From contig CAMNDM010000005.1 in the NCBI GenBank assembly GCA_946535435.1, positions 68,782 through 132,781 on the forward strand: a DNA stretch of 64,000 bases. Reading direction: 5' to 3'. The notes beneath the pieces were generated by a model that was not told the origin of the DNA, did not search any database, and saw only the letters and a program-made list of their open reading frames with translations. The first letter of the stretch is position 1. The number at the start of each line of letters is the position of its first letter. This DNA is from Physcocola sp002396385 (lineage in GTDB: Bacteria; Bacteroidota; Bacteroidia; Bacteroidales; Paludibacteraceae). This document shows, piece by piece, positions 9,135 to 18,017 of the stretch. Made by a program: the position numbers and the translations under genes.

Positions 9135-10189
9135 TGATTTTCGACATTTCTAATGCAAAAATAAACCAATTGGTTATACACAAAATCGGTTCACATTCCG
9201 AGAATATTCCTACAACTTACTCTAACCAATGTTTAAAGTTCAGCGAAGACAGCATTGTTCCCGACCATCTGAAACAATACTTCCTCGCCACGTTTCACGA
9301 GCCCCACCTCTATAACCTGAGCGGACAAAATGATTTACAGGATAACATGGTTTACCGTATTGCCGAAACCATTTTCAACAATCCGGAAACTTTTTACGAG
9401 AATTCAAGAGTCCTTGCCGACCTTCTTTACAAATCATCGTCTAATGCCAACATTAAACCAGGAGAGTTTTACGTTACCCTTTTCGAAGATGTGCAAATCT
9501 TAGATCAAACGGTCTTATGTTTAGGTTTGTTCAAATCGGAAAACAAGGAAACATTCTTAAAAGTACATCCTGAAGACGGAGTTATTTCTATCGACTGTGA
9601 AGAAGGCATTAATATTAAAAAGCTTGACAAGGGTTGTCTTATCTTTAATATCGAAAAAGAAAACGGCTATATTGTTTCGGTTGTCGACAAAGTGAGCAAA
9701 GGAAACGAAGCGGTTTTCTGGAAAGACGATTTTCTTGGGTTAGCTGCACGTGAAGACAACAATTTCGACACAATGAACTACCTTAATATATGTAAAGAGT
9801 TCGTTGACCAAATTTACGCTCCTATTAACGAAGTTCCTCGTGAGAGCCAAATCGATATGCAGAACCGTACTATCGATTACTTTAAAACCAACGAAGAATT
9901 TAACGAAGACGTTTTCAAAACGGAAGTATTAGGAGGAAATTCCGACATTGTAAAGGCTTTCGATGAATGTAAAGAAAACTATGAGGCCGAAAGGGGGATA
10001 AATGTTAGTAAAGAATTCCCTATCTCTAACGAAGTAGTAAAACAAGAGAACAAACGCTTCAGGTCAGTCATAAAACTAGACAAAAACTTCCATGTTTACG
10101 TACATGGAAACCAAGCCATGATGCAACGAGGTTACGACGAGGAAAAGAAACTGTATTATTATACGCTCTACTTCGCAACCGAATCGTAA
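9134..10189 (+). CDS. nucleoid-associated protein (NdpA/YejK, NA37 family)
   Basis: 351 residues starting MIFDISNAKINQLVIHKIG, the typical opening of the NA37/YejK family. Family members in E. coli co-purify with the nucleoid, but their biochemical role is poorly defined. The protein is acidic, soluble and has no signal peptide. A strong hairpin terminator follows about 20 nt after the stop codon. It is co-transcribed with the HAD phosphatase gene; no functional link between the two is obvious. Confidence 0.8.
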   Translation: MIFDISNAKINQLVIHKIGSHSENIPTTYSNQCLKFSEDSIVPDHLKQYFLATFHEPHLYNLSGQNDLQDNMVYRIAETIFNNPETFYENSRVLADLLYKSSSNANIKPGEFYVTLFEDVQILDQTVLCLGLFKSENKETFLKVHPEDGVISIDCEEGINIKKLDKGCLIFNIEKENGYIVSVVDKVSKGNEAVFWKDDFLGLAAREDNNFDTMNYLNICKEFVDQIYAPINEVPRESQIDMQNRTIDYFKTNEEFNEDVFKTEVLGGNSDIVKAFDECKENYEAERGINVSKEFPISNEVVKQENKRFRSVIKLDKNFHVYVHGNQAMMQRGYDEEKKLYYYTLYFATES

Positions 10190-10210
10190 TATTGTAATTT
10201 AGAATAAGGG

Positions 10211-10252
10211 CACCAGTGTTTTTACAAAAATGAAAAAACACTGGTGTTTTTT
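10211..10252 (+). terminator. terminator after the nucleoid-associated protein gene
   Basis: Arms CACCAGTGTTTTT and AAAAAACACTGGTG form a long stem around a short loop, followed by T-rich sequence. Confidence 0.88.
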
Positions 10253-10323
10253 GTCATTTTTCTTTTGAAAGCCCTTTTTTAAGCCATAAAACCATCACAA
10301 CTGCATTTTTTTAGACCATAAAC

Positions 10324-10354
10324 CTTGACATAATGAAAATTTTCTTTATCTTTA
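10324..10354 (+). promoter_or_regulatory. promoter of the ATP synthase operon
   Basis: CTTG (10324-10327), a 19-nt spacer, then TATCTTTA (10347-10354): one mismatch in each box of the Bacteroidota TTTG-N19-TAnnTTTG promoter. It lies about 45 nt upstream of atpD. This near-consensus case resembles the element proposed inside the CRISPR repeats. Confidence 0.6.
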
Positions 10355-10397
10355 GAAATGAAAAACACAGAATAAACACTCAATAAAAACAATAAAT

Positions 10398-11903
10398 ATG
10401 TCGGAATTAAATGGTGAAATCATTCAAGTCATTGGTCCGGTAGTAGATGTGAACTTTGCCAACATTAACGAGGCAAACCTTCCTAGAATTCACGATGCAT
10501 TAGCTATTCAGCGTGAAGGGAAAGAAGATTTGATTGTTGAATGTCAGCAACACAAAGGAGAACACACTGTTCGTGCGATCTCTATGGAATCGACCGACGG
10601 ACTGAGGAGAGGAATGAAAGTGAAGGCTTTAGGGTCTCCGATTTCTGTACCAGTTGGTGAGCAGATTAAAGGCAGAATGCTGAACGTTGTTGGCGCACCA
10701 ATTGATGGTATGAAGAAGTTCGATACAACAGGTGCATCTCCTATTCACAGAGAACCTCCTAAATTCGAAGACCTATCAACATCGAAAGAAGTACTTTTTA
10801 CGGGTATTAAGGTTATTGATTTGCTAGCGCCTTACTCGAAAGGTGGAAAAATCGGTTTGTTCGGTGGTGCCGGTGTAGGTAAAACCGTGCTTATCATGGA
10901 ATTAATCAACAACATCGCAAAAGGTCACAATGGTTTTTCTGTATTCGCTGGTGTCGGCGAACGTACACGTGAAGGTAACGACCTTTTACGTGAGATGATT
11001 GGTTCAAACATCATCCGGTACGGAGAAAAGTTCAAAGATGCTATGGAAAAGGGCGATTGGGATTTGTCGGTTGTTGACCAAACAGAACTCGAGAAATCGC
11101 AAGCAACTTTGGTATATGGTCAGATGAACGAGCCACCAGGTGCCCGTGCGTCTGTAGCTCTTACTGGTTTAACTGTGGCAGAATCGTTCCGCGACGCAGG
11201 TAGCGGTCGTGATATCCTGTTCTTCATCGATAACATCTTCCGTTTCACCCAAGCAGGTTCCGAGGTTTCCGCTTTGTTAGGCCGTATGCCTTCTGCCGTA
11301 GGTTACCAACCAACATTGGCTACCGAAATGGGTGCGATGCAGGAACGTATCACGTCAACCAAGCATGGTTCTATCACTTCTGTACAGGCCATCTACGTCC
11401 CTGCCGATGACTTGACCGACCCTGCTCCGGCTACTACTTTCGCTCACTTGGACGCTACTACCGTGTTGGATCGTAAAATTGCATCTTTGGGTATTTACCC
11501 CGCTGTAGACCCTCTAGGTTCTACTTCTCGTATTTTGGATCCTAACGTCATCGGTAAAGAACATTACGAAACTGCACAGAGAGTAAAGAAAATTCTTCAG
11601 AAATACAACGAATTGCAAGACATTATCGCAATTTTGGGTATGGAAGAATTGTCTGACGAAGACAAACTCACTGTTAACAGAGCCCGTAGAATTCAGCGTT
11701 TCTTGTCACAGCCTTTCCATGTGGCTTCACAGTTTACTGGTTTGGATGGTGTTATGGTTCCAATTGAAGATACCATCAGAGGTTTCAAGATGATTATGGA
11801 CGGTGAGGTCGATGACCTTCCTGAACAGGCATTCCTCAATGTTGGCACCATCGAAGACGCCATCGCAAAAGGTAAGAAACTGCTTGAAATGGCTAAAAAG
11901 TAA
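10398..11903 (+). CDS. atpD: F1Fo ATP synthase subunit beta
   Basis: 501 residues. This is the catalytic subunit of the F1 head: Walker A GGAGVGKTVLIMEL, Walker B region DILFFIDNIFRFTQAGSEVS, and the DELSEED-like ELSDEDK segment. It is the first gene of a nine-gene operon in the Bacteroidota order, 10 nt before atpC. The DELSEED-like loop touches gamma and epsilon during rotation. Confidence 0.98.
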   Translation: MSELNGEIIQVIGPVVDVNFANINEANLPRIHDALAIQREGKEDLIVECQQHKGEHTVRAISMESTDGLRRGMKVKALGSPISVPVGEQIKGRMLNVVGAPIDGMKKFDTTGASPIHREPPKFEDLSTSKEVLFTGIKVIDLLAPYSKGGKIGLFGGAGVGKTVLIMELINNIAKGHNGFSVFAGVGERTREGNDLLREMIGSNIIRYGEKFKDAMEKGDWDLSVVDQTELEKSQATLVYGQMNEPPGARASVALTGLTVAESFRDAGSGRDILFFIDNIFRFTQAGSEVSALLGRMPSAVGYQPTLATEMGAMQERITSTKHGSITSVQAIYVPADDLTDPAPATTFAHLDATTVLDRKIASLGIYPAVDPLGSTSRILDPNVIGKEHYETAQRVKKILQKYNELQDIIAILGMEELSDEDKLTVNRARRIQRFLSQPFHVASQFTGLDGVMVPIEDTIRGFKMIMDGEVDDLPEQAFLNVGTIEDAIAKGKKLLEMAKK

Positions 11904-11912
11904 TCTGCTATT

Positions 11913-12161
11913 ATGGAATTAGAAATCATCTCTCCAGAGCGCATTGTTTATACGGGCAAGGTTGACTCAGTTACTTTGCCTGGTGTGTTAGGTCAGTTTA
12001 CCATTCTACCCCAACACGCAGCCCTCATTTCTTCTCTAAAAGAAGGCGAAATCATCTACATCGACGCAGATGGAGAAAATAGAATTCGCATTGATTCCGG
12101 ATTTGCAGAAGTGAGAGACAATAAGATTTCTGTGTGTATTGAAAAGATTTTAGAGGCTTAA
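11913..12161 (+). CDS. atpC: F1Fo ATP synthase subunit epsilon (short form)
   Basis: 82 residues: only the N-terminal beta-sandwich (MELEIISPERIVYTGKVDSV, then GVLGQFTILPQHAALIS). The C-terminal two-helix domain that inhibits ATP hydrolysis in E. coli and Bacillus is absent. This short form is common in Bacteroidota, so it is not judged a truncation. It overlaps the next gene by one base (TAATG). Confidence 0.95.
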   Translation: MELEIISPERIVYTGKVDSVTLPGVLGQFTILPQHAALISSLKEGEIIYIDADGENRIRIDSGFAEVRDNKISVCIEKILEA

Positions 12162-12574
12162 TGACACCTACTGACAAGATAATCAAAGAAGGTATCACTC
12201 GATTGGGTTACGTAATGGTAGCTTGTAATGTGGGAGGCATGCTTCTCTACAAACTGCTACTTAAAGAATACTATTTCGAGCTATATCCGGCTCTGGTTCT
12301 CTTTATGTTTGCCATAAGCGCTATTGTCGTTTCTGTAACTGCTAAGGCTATAGAGGGAGACAATGCTACATTTGTAAACATATCTATGGTTACCAGCATG
12401 CTAAAGCTTTTACTGCTGGCACTTGTGTTTCTCTTGTACGCGTGGTTAGTAAATACTCAATTAATCAGTTTCTTTGTTTCCCTTGTAGTTTTATATGTTG
12501 TATTCACAGTTTTTGAAACTGCGTTTCGAGCAAAACTAAACAACAGACATCAAAATGAACTCAATCAAAAATAG
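12161..12574 (+). CDS. ATP synthase-associated small membrane protein (AtpI-like position)
   Basis: 137 residues with four predicted membrane helices (around residues 15-35, 40-62, 75-95 and 98-120). It sits between atpC and atpB, where Bacteroidota operons carry a small membrane protein. AtpI/UncI proteins help assemble the c-ring or supply Mg2+, but sequence similarity to AtpI is not evident, so the role is inferred from position and topology. Its 3' end overlaps atpB by 20 nt. Confidence 0.7.
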   Translation: MTPTDKIIKEGITRLGYVMVACNVGGMLLYKLLLKEYYFELYPALVLFMFAISAIVVSVTAKAIEGDNATFVNISMVTSMLKLLLLALVFLLYAWLVNTQLISFFVSLVVLYVVFTVFETAFRAKLNNRHQNELNQK

Positions 12575-13637
12575 CATTAAAAACTGCCGTTTCCTTTGGT
12601 GCATTCTACTGTTCCTCGGTTTGTCTATCAATGCAGCATCTGCAAATGAACACAATTCTGAAGAAGGAGGAGTAAACATCACAGAAATTGTTTTCGGTCA
12701 TATCAATGACGACTACAATTGGCATGTGTGCACTATCAACGATAAGCACATCAACATCCCGCTGCTGTGTATCGTTAAAGGTCAGAACGGATGGGATGTG
12801 TTTTGCGCATCTAAACTCCACGAAGGTGGCTATAAAGGCTACAAGCAGAGTGAAGAAGGTCAATACGCTGGAAAAATTGTAGAAGTAGTCGATGGCAAAG
12901 AAGTTAGACCATTAGACTTGTCTATTACTAAGAACGTATTTACCCTATTCTTGGTAGCTGCTATCATGTTGGTTTTGTTCCTTGGTATTGCAAAGAAATA
13001 CAAAAAGGACTATTTAGCAACTCCTTCTGGAGCACAAGCTTTATTAGAGCCTATCATTTTGACTGTTGAAGAAGACATTACTAAAGCTTGTATCGGTAAG
13101 AATTACAAAAGATATTCACCATACATCTTAACTGTATTCTTCTTTATCTTGATTACCAACCTTATTGGCATTATTCCAATTTTCCCTGGTGGTGCGAATG
13201 TTACAGGTAATATTGCTATTACTTTTGTTTTAGCGTTTATCACTTTCCTTTTTACTAACTTCACCACCAACGGTCACTACTGGAAAGAAATTTTCAATCC
13301 GGCAGTCCCATTGGGTCTTAAGTGTCCTATTCCTATTATGCAGTTTATTGAATTTTTAGGAGTGTTCACAAAGCCTATTGCCCTCATGGTCCGTCTATTT
13401 GCCAATATGCTGTCTGGTCACATCATGCAGTTAATCTTGGTAGGTTTAATCTTCATTATGGGTTCTCTGTTCGGTGCTGTCACCGCTTACGGCGTTTCTG
13501 TAATCTCTATTCTTTTAGCTGTGTTTATGGACTGTTTGGAAGTCCTTGTATGCTTAATACAGGCTTATGTGTTCTCTATGCTTTCCGCTTTATTCATCGG
13601 TATGGCTCAAGAACGCCCTGAGCACGAACACGCTTAA
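12555..13637 (+). CDS. atpB: F1Fo ATP synthase subunit a, with N-terminal signal and periplasmic extension
   Basis: 360 residues, longer than the about 270 of E. coli subunit a. The extra N-terminus has a signal-like hydrophobic stretch (about residues 13-30) and a roughly 80-residue hydrophilic segment before the first Fo helix, as in other Bacteroidota. The essential arginine is R280 in LMVRLFANMLSGH, which with the c-ring Glu carries protons through the membrane. The segment FFFILITNLIGIIPIFPGG is a typical Fo helix. The gene overlaps the end of the preceding small membrane protein gene. Confidence 0.95.
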   Translation: MNSIKNSIKNCRFLWCILLFLGLSINAASANEHNSEEGGVNITEIVFGHINDDYNWHVCTINDKHINIPLLCIVKGQNGWDVFCASKLHEGGYKGYKQSEEGQYAGKIVEVVDGKEVRPLDLSITKNVFTLFLVAAIMLVLFLGIAKKYKKDYLATPSGAQALLEPIILTVEEDITKACIGKNYKRYSPYILTVFFFILITNLIGIIPIFPGGANVTGNIAITFVLAFITFLFTNFTTNGHYWKEIFNPAVPLGLKCPIPIMQFIEFLGVFTKPIALMVRLFANMLSGHIMQLILVGLIFIMGSLFGAVTAYGVSVISILLAVFMDCLEVLVCLIQAYVFSMLSALFIGMAQERPEHEHA

Positions 13638-13681
13638 TCAACGAAAAAATCAATAAAAAAATAAATTAAAATCAGAAAACT

Positions 13682-13948
13682 ATGTTATCAATTATTCTTC
13701 AGGCTGTTGCTGATGCAGCATCAAGCGCAGCATTTTTCTCAAAGGCAGGTGCATGTATAGGTGCAGGTATAGCAGCAATTGGCGCTGGTATCGGTATCGG
13801 CCATATTGGTGGTTCTGCTATGGAAGCTATGGGTCGTCAACCAGAAGCTGCTGGTATGATTCGTACCAACATGATTGTGGCTGCAGCCCTTGTTGAAGGT
13901 GTTGCATTCTTGGCAATCATTGTTGCTATTTTGGCTCTCTTCGTATAA
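13682..13948 (+). CDS. atpE: F1Fo ATP synthase subunit c
   Basis: 88 residues forming two membrane helices with a polar loop GRQPEAAG. Helix 1 has the Gly-rich AGIAAIGAGIGIGH. The ion-binding carboxylate is E72 in AALVEGVAF. Na+-type rings carry a Gln in helix 1 and a Ser/Thr after the Glu. Here the equivalent positions look like Ile and Gly, so a proton-driven ring is inferred. Confidence 0.97.
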   Translation: MLSIILQAVADAASSAAFFSKAGACIGAGIAAIGAGIGIGHIGGSAMEAMGRQPEAAGMIRTNMIVAAALVEGVAFLAIIVAILALFV

Positions 13949-13966
13949 TTCTAAATACTTCAGCCC

Positions 13967-14470
13967 ATGTCTTTGATAACACCAGAATTCGGTTTGGTTT
14001 TCTGGATGTTAGTTGTCTTTGGCATTGTTTTCTTCTTATTGGCAAAATTTGCTTGGCCGGTAATCACAGAAATGATTGCACAAAGGAACAAATACATCGA
14101 AGATTCAATACAATCGGCTAAAGATGCAAATGAGAAACTGAACAACATTAAGAAAGAAAGCGAAAAGATTCTTAATGAGGCAAAAAGCCAACAGTTCCAA
14201 ATTGTACACGAGGCTCAGAATGTTAAGGATCAAATCATTGCAGAAGCCAAAAAGCAAGCGGAAACCGAAGCCGCTAAAATTATTGAAAATGCTAAGTCTA
14301 GCATCAACGCTGAAAAAGAGAATGCTTTAAAAGACATTAAGGTTCAAGTTATCGAACTGACTCTTCAACTCTCTGAAAAAGTGCTGAAGAAACAATTTAG
14401 CGACAAACAGAGCCAAGAAGCATTCATCAACGAGAAGTTAGATGAAATTAACGCTATAAACAAGCAGTAA
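13967..14470 (+). CDS. atpF: F1Fo ATP synthase subunit b
   Basis: 167 residues. One N-terminal membrane helix (FGLVFWMLVVFGIVFFLLAK) is followed by a long charged coiled coil, the peripheral stalk that holds F1 still against the rotor. It lies 18 nt downstream of atpE and 3 nt upstream of atpH. The sequence after the helix is Lys/Glu/Ala-rich, as expected for a dimeric right-handed coiled coil. Confidence 0.95.
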   Translation: MSLITPEFGLVFWMLVVFGIVFFLLAKFAWPVITEMIAQRNKYIEDSIQSAKDANEKLNNIKKESEKILNEAKSQQFQIVHEAQNVKDQIIAEAKKQAETEAAKIIENAKSSINAEKENALKDIKVQVIELTLQLSEKVLKKQFSDKQSQEAFINEKLDEINAINKQ

Positions 14471-14473
14471 ACA

Positions 14474-15052
14474 ATGGATACAGGCAGAATTTCAGTCAGA
14501 TATGCAAAAGCCTTATTGGAGGTCGCCCAAAAGAACGGCTCTGCAAATAAAGTGTATCAGGAAATGGAATCCGTTTCTAACGCTTTTTTCGCTGTTCCCG
14601 ACCTAAAAAAGGCCATGAACAATCCGCATGTCACCACTGATGAACGGAAAAAATTACTTTTATCAGCTGCTGGAAACGAGAGTTCTCCTGTAAGTTCCGA
14701 ATTTAGCAAGTTTGTTGACTTGGTGATTGATAGAAAGAGAGAGAACTACTTCCAGTCTATCAGTCTTGTTTTCCAAGACCTTTACAGGAAAGACAACAAC
14801 ATCATTATCGGTAAGCTGACCACAGCCACCGAGGTGTCTGACCAGGTTAAGGAAAAAATGAAAGCACTTGTTGCTCAAATCGCGAATTTGCCATTGGGAG
14901 GCGAAGTTGAATTCTTATCTGAAGTTAATCCAAACCTTATTGGCGGATTTCAGCTTCAAGTGGAATCAAATTTGCTCGATGCCAGTGTAGCGACGCAATT
15001 ACAAGAGATCAAGAAAAACTTGATTGACAAGGCGCACTCTAGCGCACTGTAA
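14474..15052 (+). CDS. atpH: F1Fo ATP synthase subunit delta
   Basis: 192 residues, the usual OSCP/delta size. It opens with GRISVRYAKALLEVAQK, the conserved N-terminal helix that binds subunit alpha, and ends with VNPNLIGGFQLQVESNLLDA, the conserved C-terminal signature. It joins the b stalk to the top of F1. Confidence 0.95.
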   Translation: MDTGRISVRYAKALLEVAQKNGSANKVYQEMESVSNAFFAVPDLKKAMNNPHVTTDERKKLLLSAAGNESSPVSSEFSKFVDLVIDRKRENYFQSISLVFQDLYRKDNNIIIGKLTTATEVSDQVKEKMKALVAQIANLPLGGEVEFLSEVNPNLIGGFQLQVESNLLDASVATQLQEIKKNLIDKAHSSAL

Positions 15053-15096
15053 TTGCTTATTTTATACTATTTTGTTTAATATTAAAGATCGTTTAA

Positions 15097-16734
15097 ATGT
15101 CAAGCATAAAAGCGAGTGAAGTTTCAGAGGTCCTGAAAAGCCAACTTGAAGGCATCGACGCTAAAGCCAAGTTTGAAGAGGTCGGCACTGTGCTCGAAGT
15201 GAGCGATGGTGTTGTTCGTATCTATGGCTTGCAAAACGCTGAGGCCGGAGAACTGCTTGAATTCCCTCAGGCTAACGGTATGAAGGCCGTGGTTATGAAC
15301 CTGGAGGAAGACAATGTGGGTGCTGTGCTTATGGGGCCTACTAACTTGATTGAAGAAGGGTTCACCGTTAAACGAACCAGGCGTATCGCTTCTCTGTTGA
15401 TGGGAGACAATATGGTTGGTCGTGTTGTTAACGCTATTGGTGAACCTATTGACGGAAAGGGGCCTATCACGGGCGACCTTATCGAAATGCCTTTGGAACG
15501 TAAAGCGCCGGGCATTATCTATCGTCAGCCCGTTAACGAGCCGTTGCAAACTGGTATCAAGGCTATCGATGCCATGATTCCTATTGGTCGCGGACAGCGT
15601 GAGCTTATTATCGGCGACCGTCAGACAGGTAAAACTGCCATTGCTATCGATACTATTTTGAACCAAAAGGCCAACTACGATGCAGGTAATCCTGTTTATT
15701 GTATCTATGTTGCCATTGGTCAGAAAGGTTCAACCATTGCAAATATTGTAAATACTTTGCAGGAACGTGGTGCTATGGCCTACACTATTATTGTGTCGGC
15801 TACTGCAAGCGACCCTGCCGCTATGCAGTATTACGCTCCTTTTGCGGGTGCTGCTATCGGTGAGTATTTCCGCGATATGGGTAAACACGCACTCGTTGTT
15901 TACGACGACTTGTCGAAACAGGCGGTTGCCTATCGTGAGGTGTCACTGATTCTTCGTCGTCCTTCCGGTCGTGAGGCTTATCCTGGTGATATCTTCTATT
16001 TGCACTCTCGTCTGTTGGAACGTGCCGCTAAAATCATCGCTAACCAGAGCGTTGCGGAAAAAATGAACGACCTTCCAGACTCTCTGAAAGGAAAAGTTAA
16101 GGGAGGTGGTTCTCTTACCGCACTTCCTATTATTGAAACTCAGGCTGGCGACGTTTCTGCCTACATTCCTACTAACGTGATTTCTATTACCGACGGTCAA
16201 ATTTACCTGGAAAGTAACTTGTTCAATGCAGGTGTTCGTCCGGCTATTAACGTGGGTATTTCTGTATCACGTGTGGGTGGTAGTGCACAGATTAAGTCAA
16301 TGAAGAAGGTTGCTGGTACTTTGAAAACAGACCAAGCCCAATACCGTGAATTGGAATCATTCTCTAAGTTCGGTGGCGATATGGACCCTGTTACAAAGAT
16401 GGCAATCGACAAAGGTCTCAGGAACACCCAATTGCTTATACAGCCTCAGTACTCCCCTGCCCCTGTTGAAGAACAGATTGCAGCAATTTACTGTGGTACT
16501 AAAGGCTTGATGAATGATGTTCCTGTAGACAAAATTCACGAATTTGAGAAGAATTTCATTGAGTTAATGCGCTCTACGCACAACGATGTAATGGAACAGT
16601 TGAAAAACGGTGTCTTGAACGACGAAATTTCACAAATTCTTGAAAAAGAGGCTGCCGTTATTGCCAACCGTTTCAAAAACAATAGCGGTGTGGCTGGTGT
16701 AGCTAACGTAGAGAACGGTGTTACTAGTGTCTAA
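15097..16734 (+). CDS. atpA: F1Fo ATP synthase subunit alpha
   Basis: 545 residues. It is the regulatory nucleotide-binding subunit of F1, with Walker A IGDRQTGKTAIAID and the signature PAINVGISVSRVGGSAQ. The C-terminus is slightly extended (NNSGVAGVANVENGVTSV) relative to E. coli. It is followed after 18 nt by atpG. Confidence 0.98.
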   Translation: MSSIKASEVSEVLKSQLEGIDAKAKFEEVGTVLEVSDGVVRIYGLQNAEAGELLEFPQANGMKAVVMNLEEDNVGAVLMGPTNLIEEGFTVKRTRRIASLLMGDNMVGRVVNAIGEPIDGKGPITGDLIEMPLERKAPGIIYRQPVNEPLQTGIKAIDAMIPIGRGQRELIIGDRQTGKTAIAIDTILNQKANYDAGNPVYCIYVAIGQKGSTIANIVNTLQERGAMAYTIIVSATASDPAAMQYYAPFAGAAIGEYFRDMGKHALVVYDDLSKQAVAYREVSLILRRPSGREAYPGDIFYLHSRLLERAAKIIANQSVAEKMNDLPDSLKGKVKGGGSLTALPIIETQAGDVSAYIPTNVISITDGQIYLESNLFNAGVRPAINVGISVSRVGGSAQIKSMKKVAGTLKTDQAQYRELESFSKFGGDMDPVTKMAIDKGLRNTQLLIQPQYSPAPVEEQIAAIYCGTKGLMNDVPVDKIHEFEKNFIELMRSTHNDVMEQLKNGVLNDEISQILEKEAAVIANRFKNNSGVAGVANVENGVTSV

Positions 16735-16752
16735 CTGATAATCTGACTGACA

Positions 16753-17652
16753 ATGGCTTCATTAAAAGAGGTAAAGGCTAGAATTGCTTCTGTCACTTCT
16801 ACACAGAAAATTACAGGAGCAATGAAAATGGTTTCTTCTGCCAAACTGAAGAAAGCCGAACGTGCTATTGAAAGTATCGAGCCATATCAGAATCGTTTGA
16901 ATCGAATTCTGAACAACTTCCTAAAAACGGAAACTGATTATAAATCAGAATTGGCCGATATTCGTCCCGTTAATAGAATTGCTATTGTCGTTTTCTCGTC
17001 TAACTCGAGCCTTTGTGGTGCTTTTAACTCTAACGTTATAAAACAGATGAACGCTGTTTTAGATGAGTACAAGCACTTAGGTAAAGAAAATATTGAGATT
17101 TACCCTATTGGACAAAAAGTATATAGTGCCGCTGTAAAATTGGAACTCAATGTCCAAGGCAACTATAAGTCTTTCGCAGACAAACCTACTTTTGAAGCTA
17201 TTACTGACAATGTGACTAACGTTATTGTTAACAAGTTCATAAAAAAAGAACTTGACAAGATTATCGTTATTTATCATCACTTCAAGAATACTTCAAGCCA
17301 AATATTGGTATCTAATACTTTTCTTCCGATTAGCCTCGACACCGCTGTTGAAACTGAAGCAGATGCAGACGCTGGAAAAAACAGTTTTTCTGCCGACTAT
17401 ATAGTCGAGCCTAACAAGGCTGCCATATTGGAAGTTTTGATTCCTAAGGCTATCAAAACAAAGATGTATGCCTGCTTACTTGACTCTAATGCTTCTGAAC
17501 ACGCAGCGAGAGTTGTTGCTATGCAAACGGCAAACGACAATGCCGAATCATTAATTAGCGAATTGACTATCTTATATAACAAGACCCGACAGGCTGCAAT
17601 TACTAGCGAATTGCTTGATATTGTGGGCGGTGCGGCAGCTCTTGAAAATTAA
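16753..17652 (+). CDS. atpG: F1Fo ATP synthase subunit gamma
   Basis: 299 residues. It is the central rotor shaft: the N-terminal helix ITGAMKMVSSAKLKKAE and the C-terminal helix YNKTRQAAITSELLDIVGGA form the coiled coil inside the alpha3beta3 head. Last gene of the atp operon; a strong terminator follows within about 25 nt. Confidence 0.97.
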   Translation: MASLKEVKARIASVTSTQKITGAMKMVSSAKLKKAERAIESIEPYQNRLNRILNNFLKTETDYKSELADIRPVNRIAIVVFSSNSSLCGAFNSNVIKQMNAVLDEYKHLGKENIEIYPIGQKVYSAAVKLELNVQGNYKSFADKPTFEAITDNVTNVIVNKFIKKELDKIIVIYHHFKNTSSQILVSNTFLPISLDTAVETEADADAGKNSFSADYIVEPNKAAILEVLIPKAIKTKMYACLLDSNASEHAARVVAMQTANDNAESLISELTILYNKTRQAAITSELLDIVGGAAALEN

Positions 17653-17672
17653 GAAAGTTTCTCTAAAAAAAA

Positions 17673-17906
17673 CAGGGTGCATTTAACAGATGCACCCTAT
17701 TTTTTGTCTATATTCCAGAATGATACTGTATTATTTTGAAACCTATGGTCTGTAAGCATCCAGTGAACAGCGTACTCTCTTGTTATTGCGAGGGGGAGGA
17801 AATTTGCGGGCAAATACGTAACGATACCTAGTTATCGGGAGGAAGATCAGTTCTGCGGCAATGACGCTTCCGCACACAGGGCGGCCATCGCATACTCGCT
17901 TATAGC
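17673..17906 (-). ncRNA. possible structured RNA (or eroded interspersed repeat), antisense-convergent with atpG
   Basis: On the - strand a TATATTTG box (17920-17913) is followed by about 230 nt with no open frame of note, ending at the bidirectional atpG terminator. Read leftward it contains several short perfect hairpins: TGCGG/CCGCA, CGATA/TATCG and ATTTG/CAAAT. The ends can pair through TAAGC/GCTTA and GGT/ACC. I cannot match it to SRP, RNase P, tmRNA or a 6S RNA consensus by eye. The TATTGCGAG and GGCAATGA segments also recall the ends of interspersed repeats, so a decayed repeat is the alternative. Confidence 0.3.
17675..17707 (+). terminator. bidirectional terminator after atpG
   Basis: Stem AGGGTGCAT / ATGCACCCT with loop TTAACAG. 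On the + strand a T-run follows (17700-17705). On the - strand the eight A upstream (17665-17672) become a T-run, so it can also stop leftward transcription from the 17.9-kb region. Confidence 0.9.
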
Positions 17907-17959
17907 CACCTGCAAATATAGAAGTTAACGTTTATCGGACAGCAATAAAATTAATAAAA

Positions 17960-18003
17960 CATCAAAACATCGATACATCAACGCATAATGATGTACTGAT
18001 GTA
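17960..18003. repeat. hairpin repeat, diverged copy 1
   Basis: Begins CATCAAAACAT like the two 39-nt copies at 18625 and 19753, but then diverges into TACATCA...TGATGTA. It lies just upstream of the 18018 gene. Confidence 0.45.
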
Positions 18004-18017
18004 AATCAGTCAATACA

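Noticed and set aside
13682..13948. Sodium-driven ATP synthase
   Set aside because: The c subunit lacks the Gln and Ser/Thr ligands of Na+ rings; the residue after E72 is Gly.
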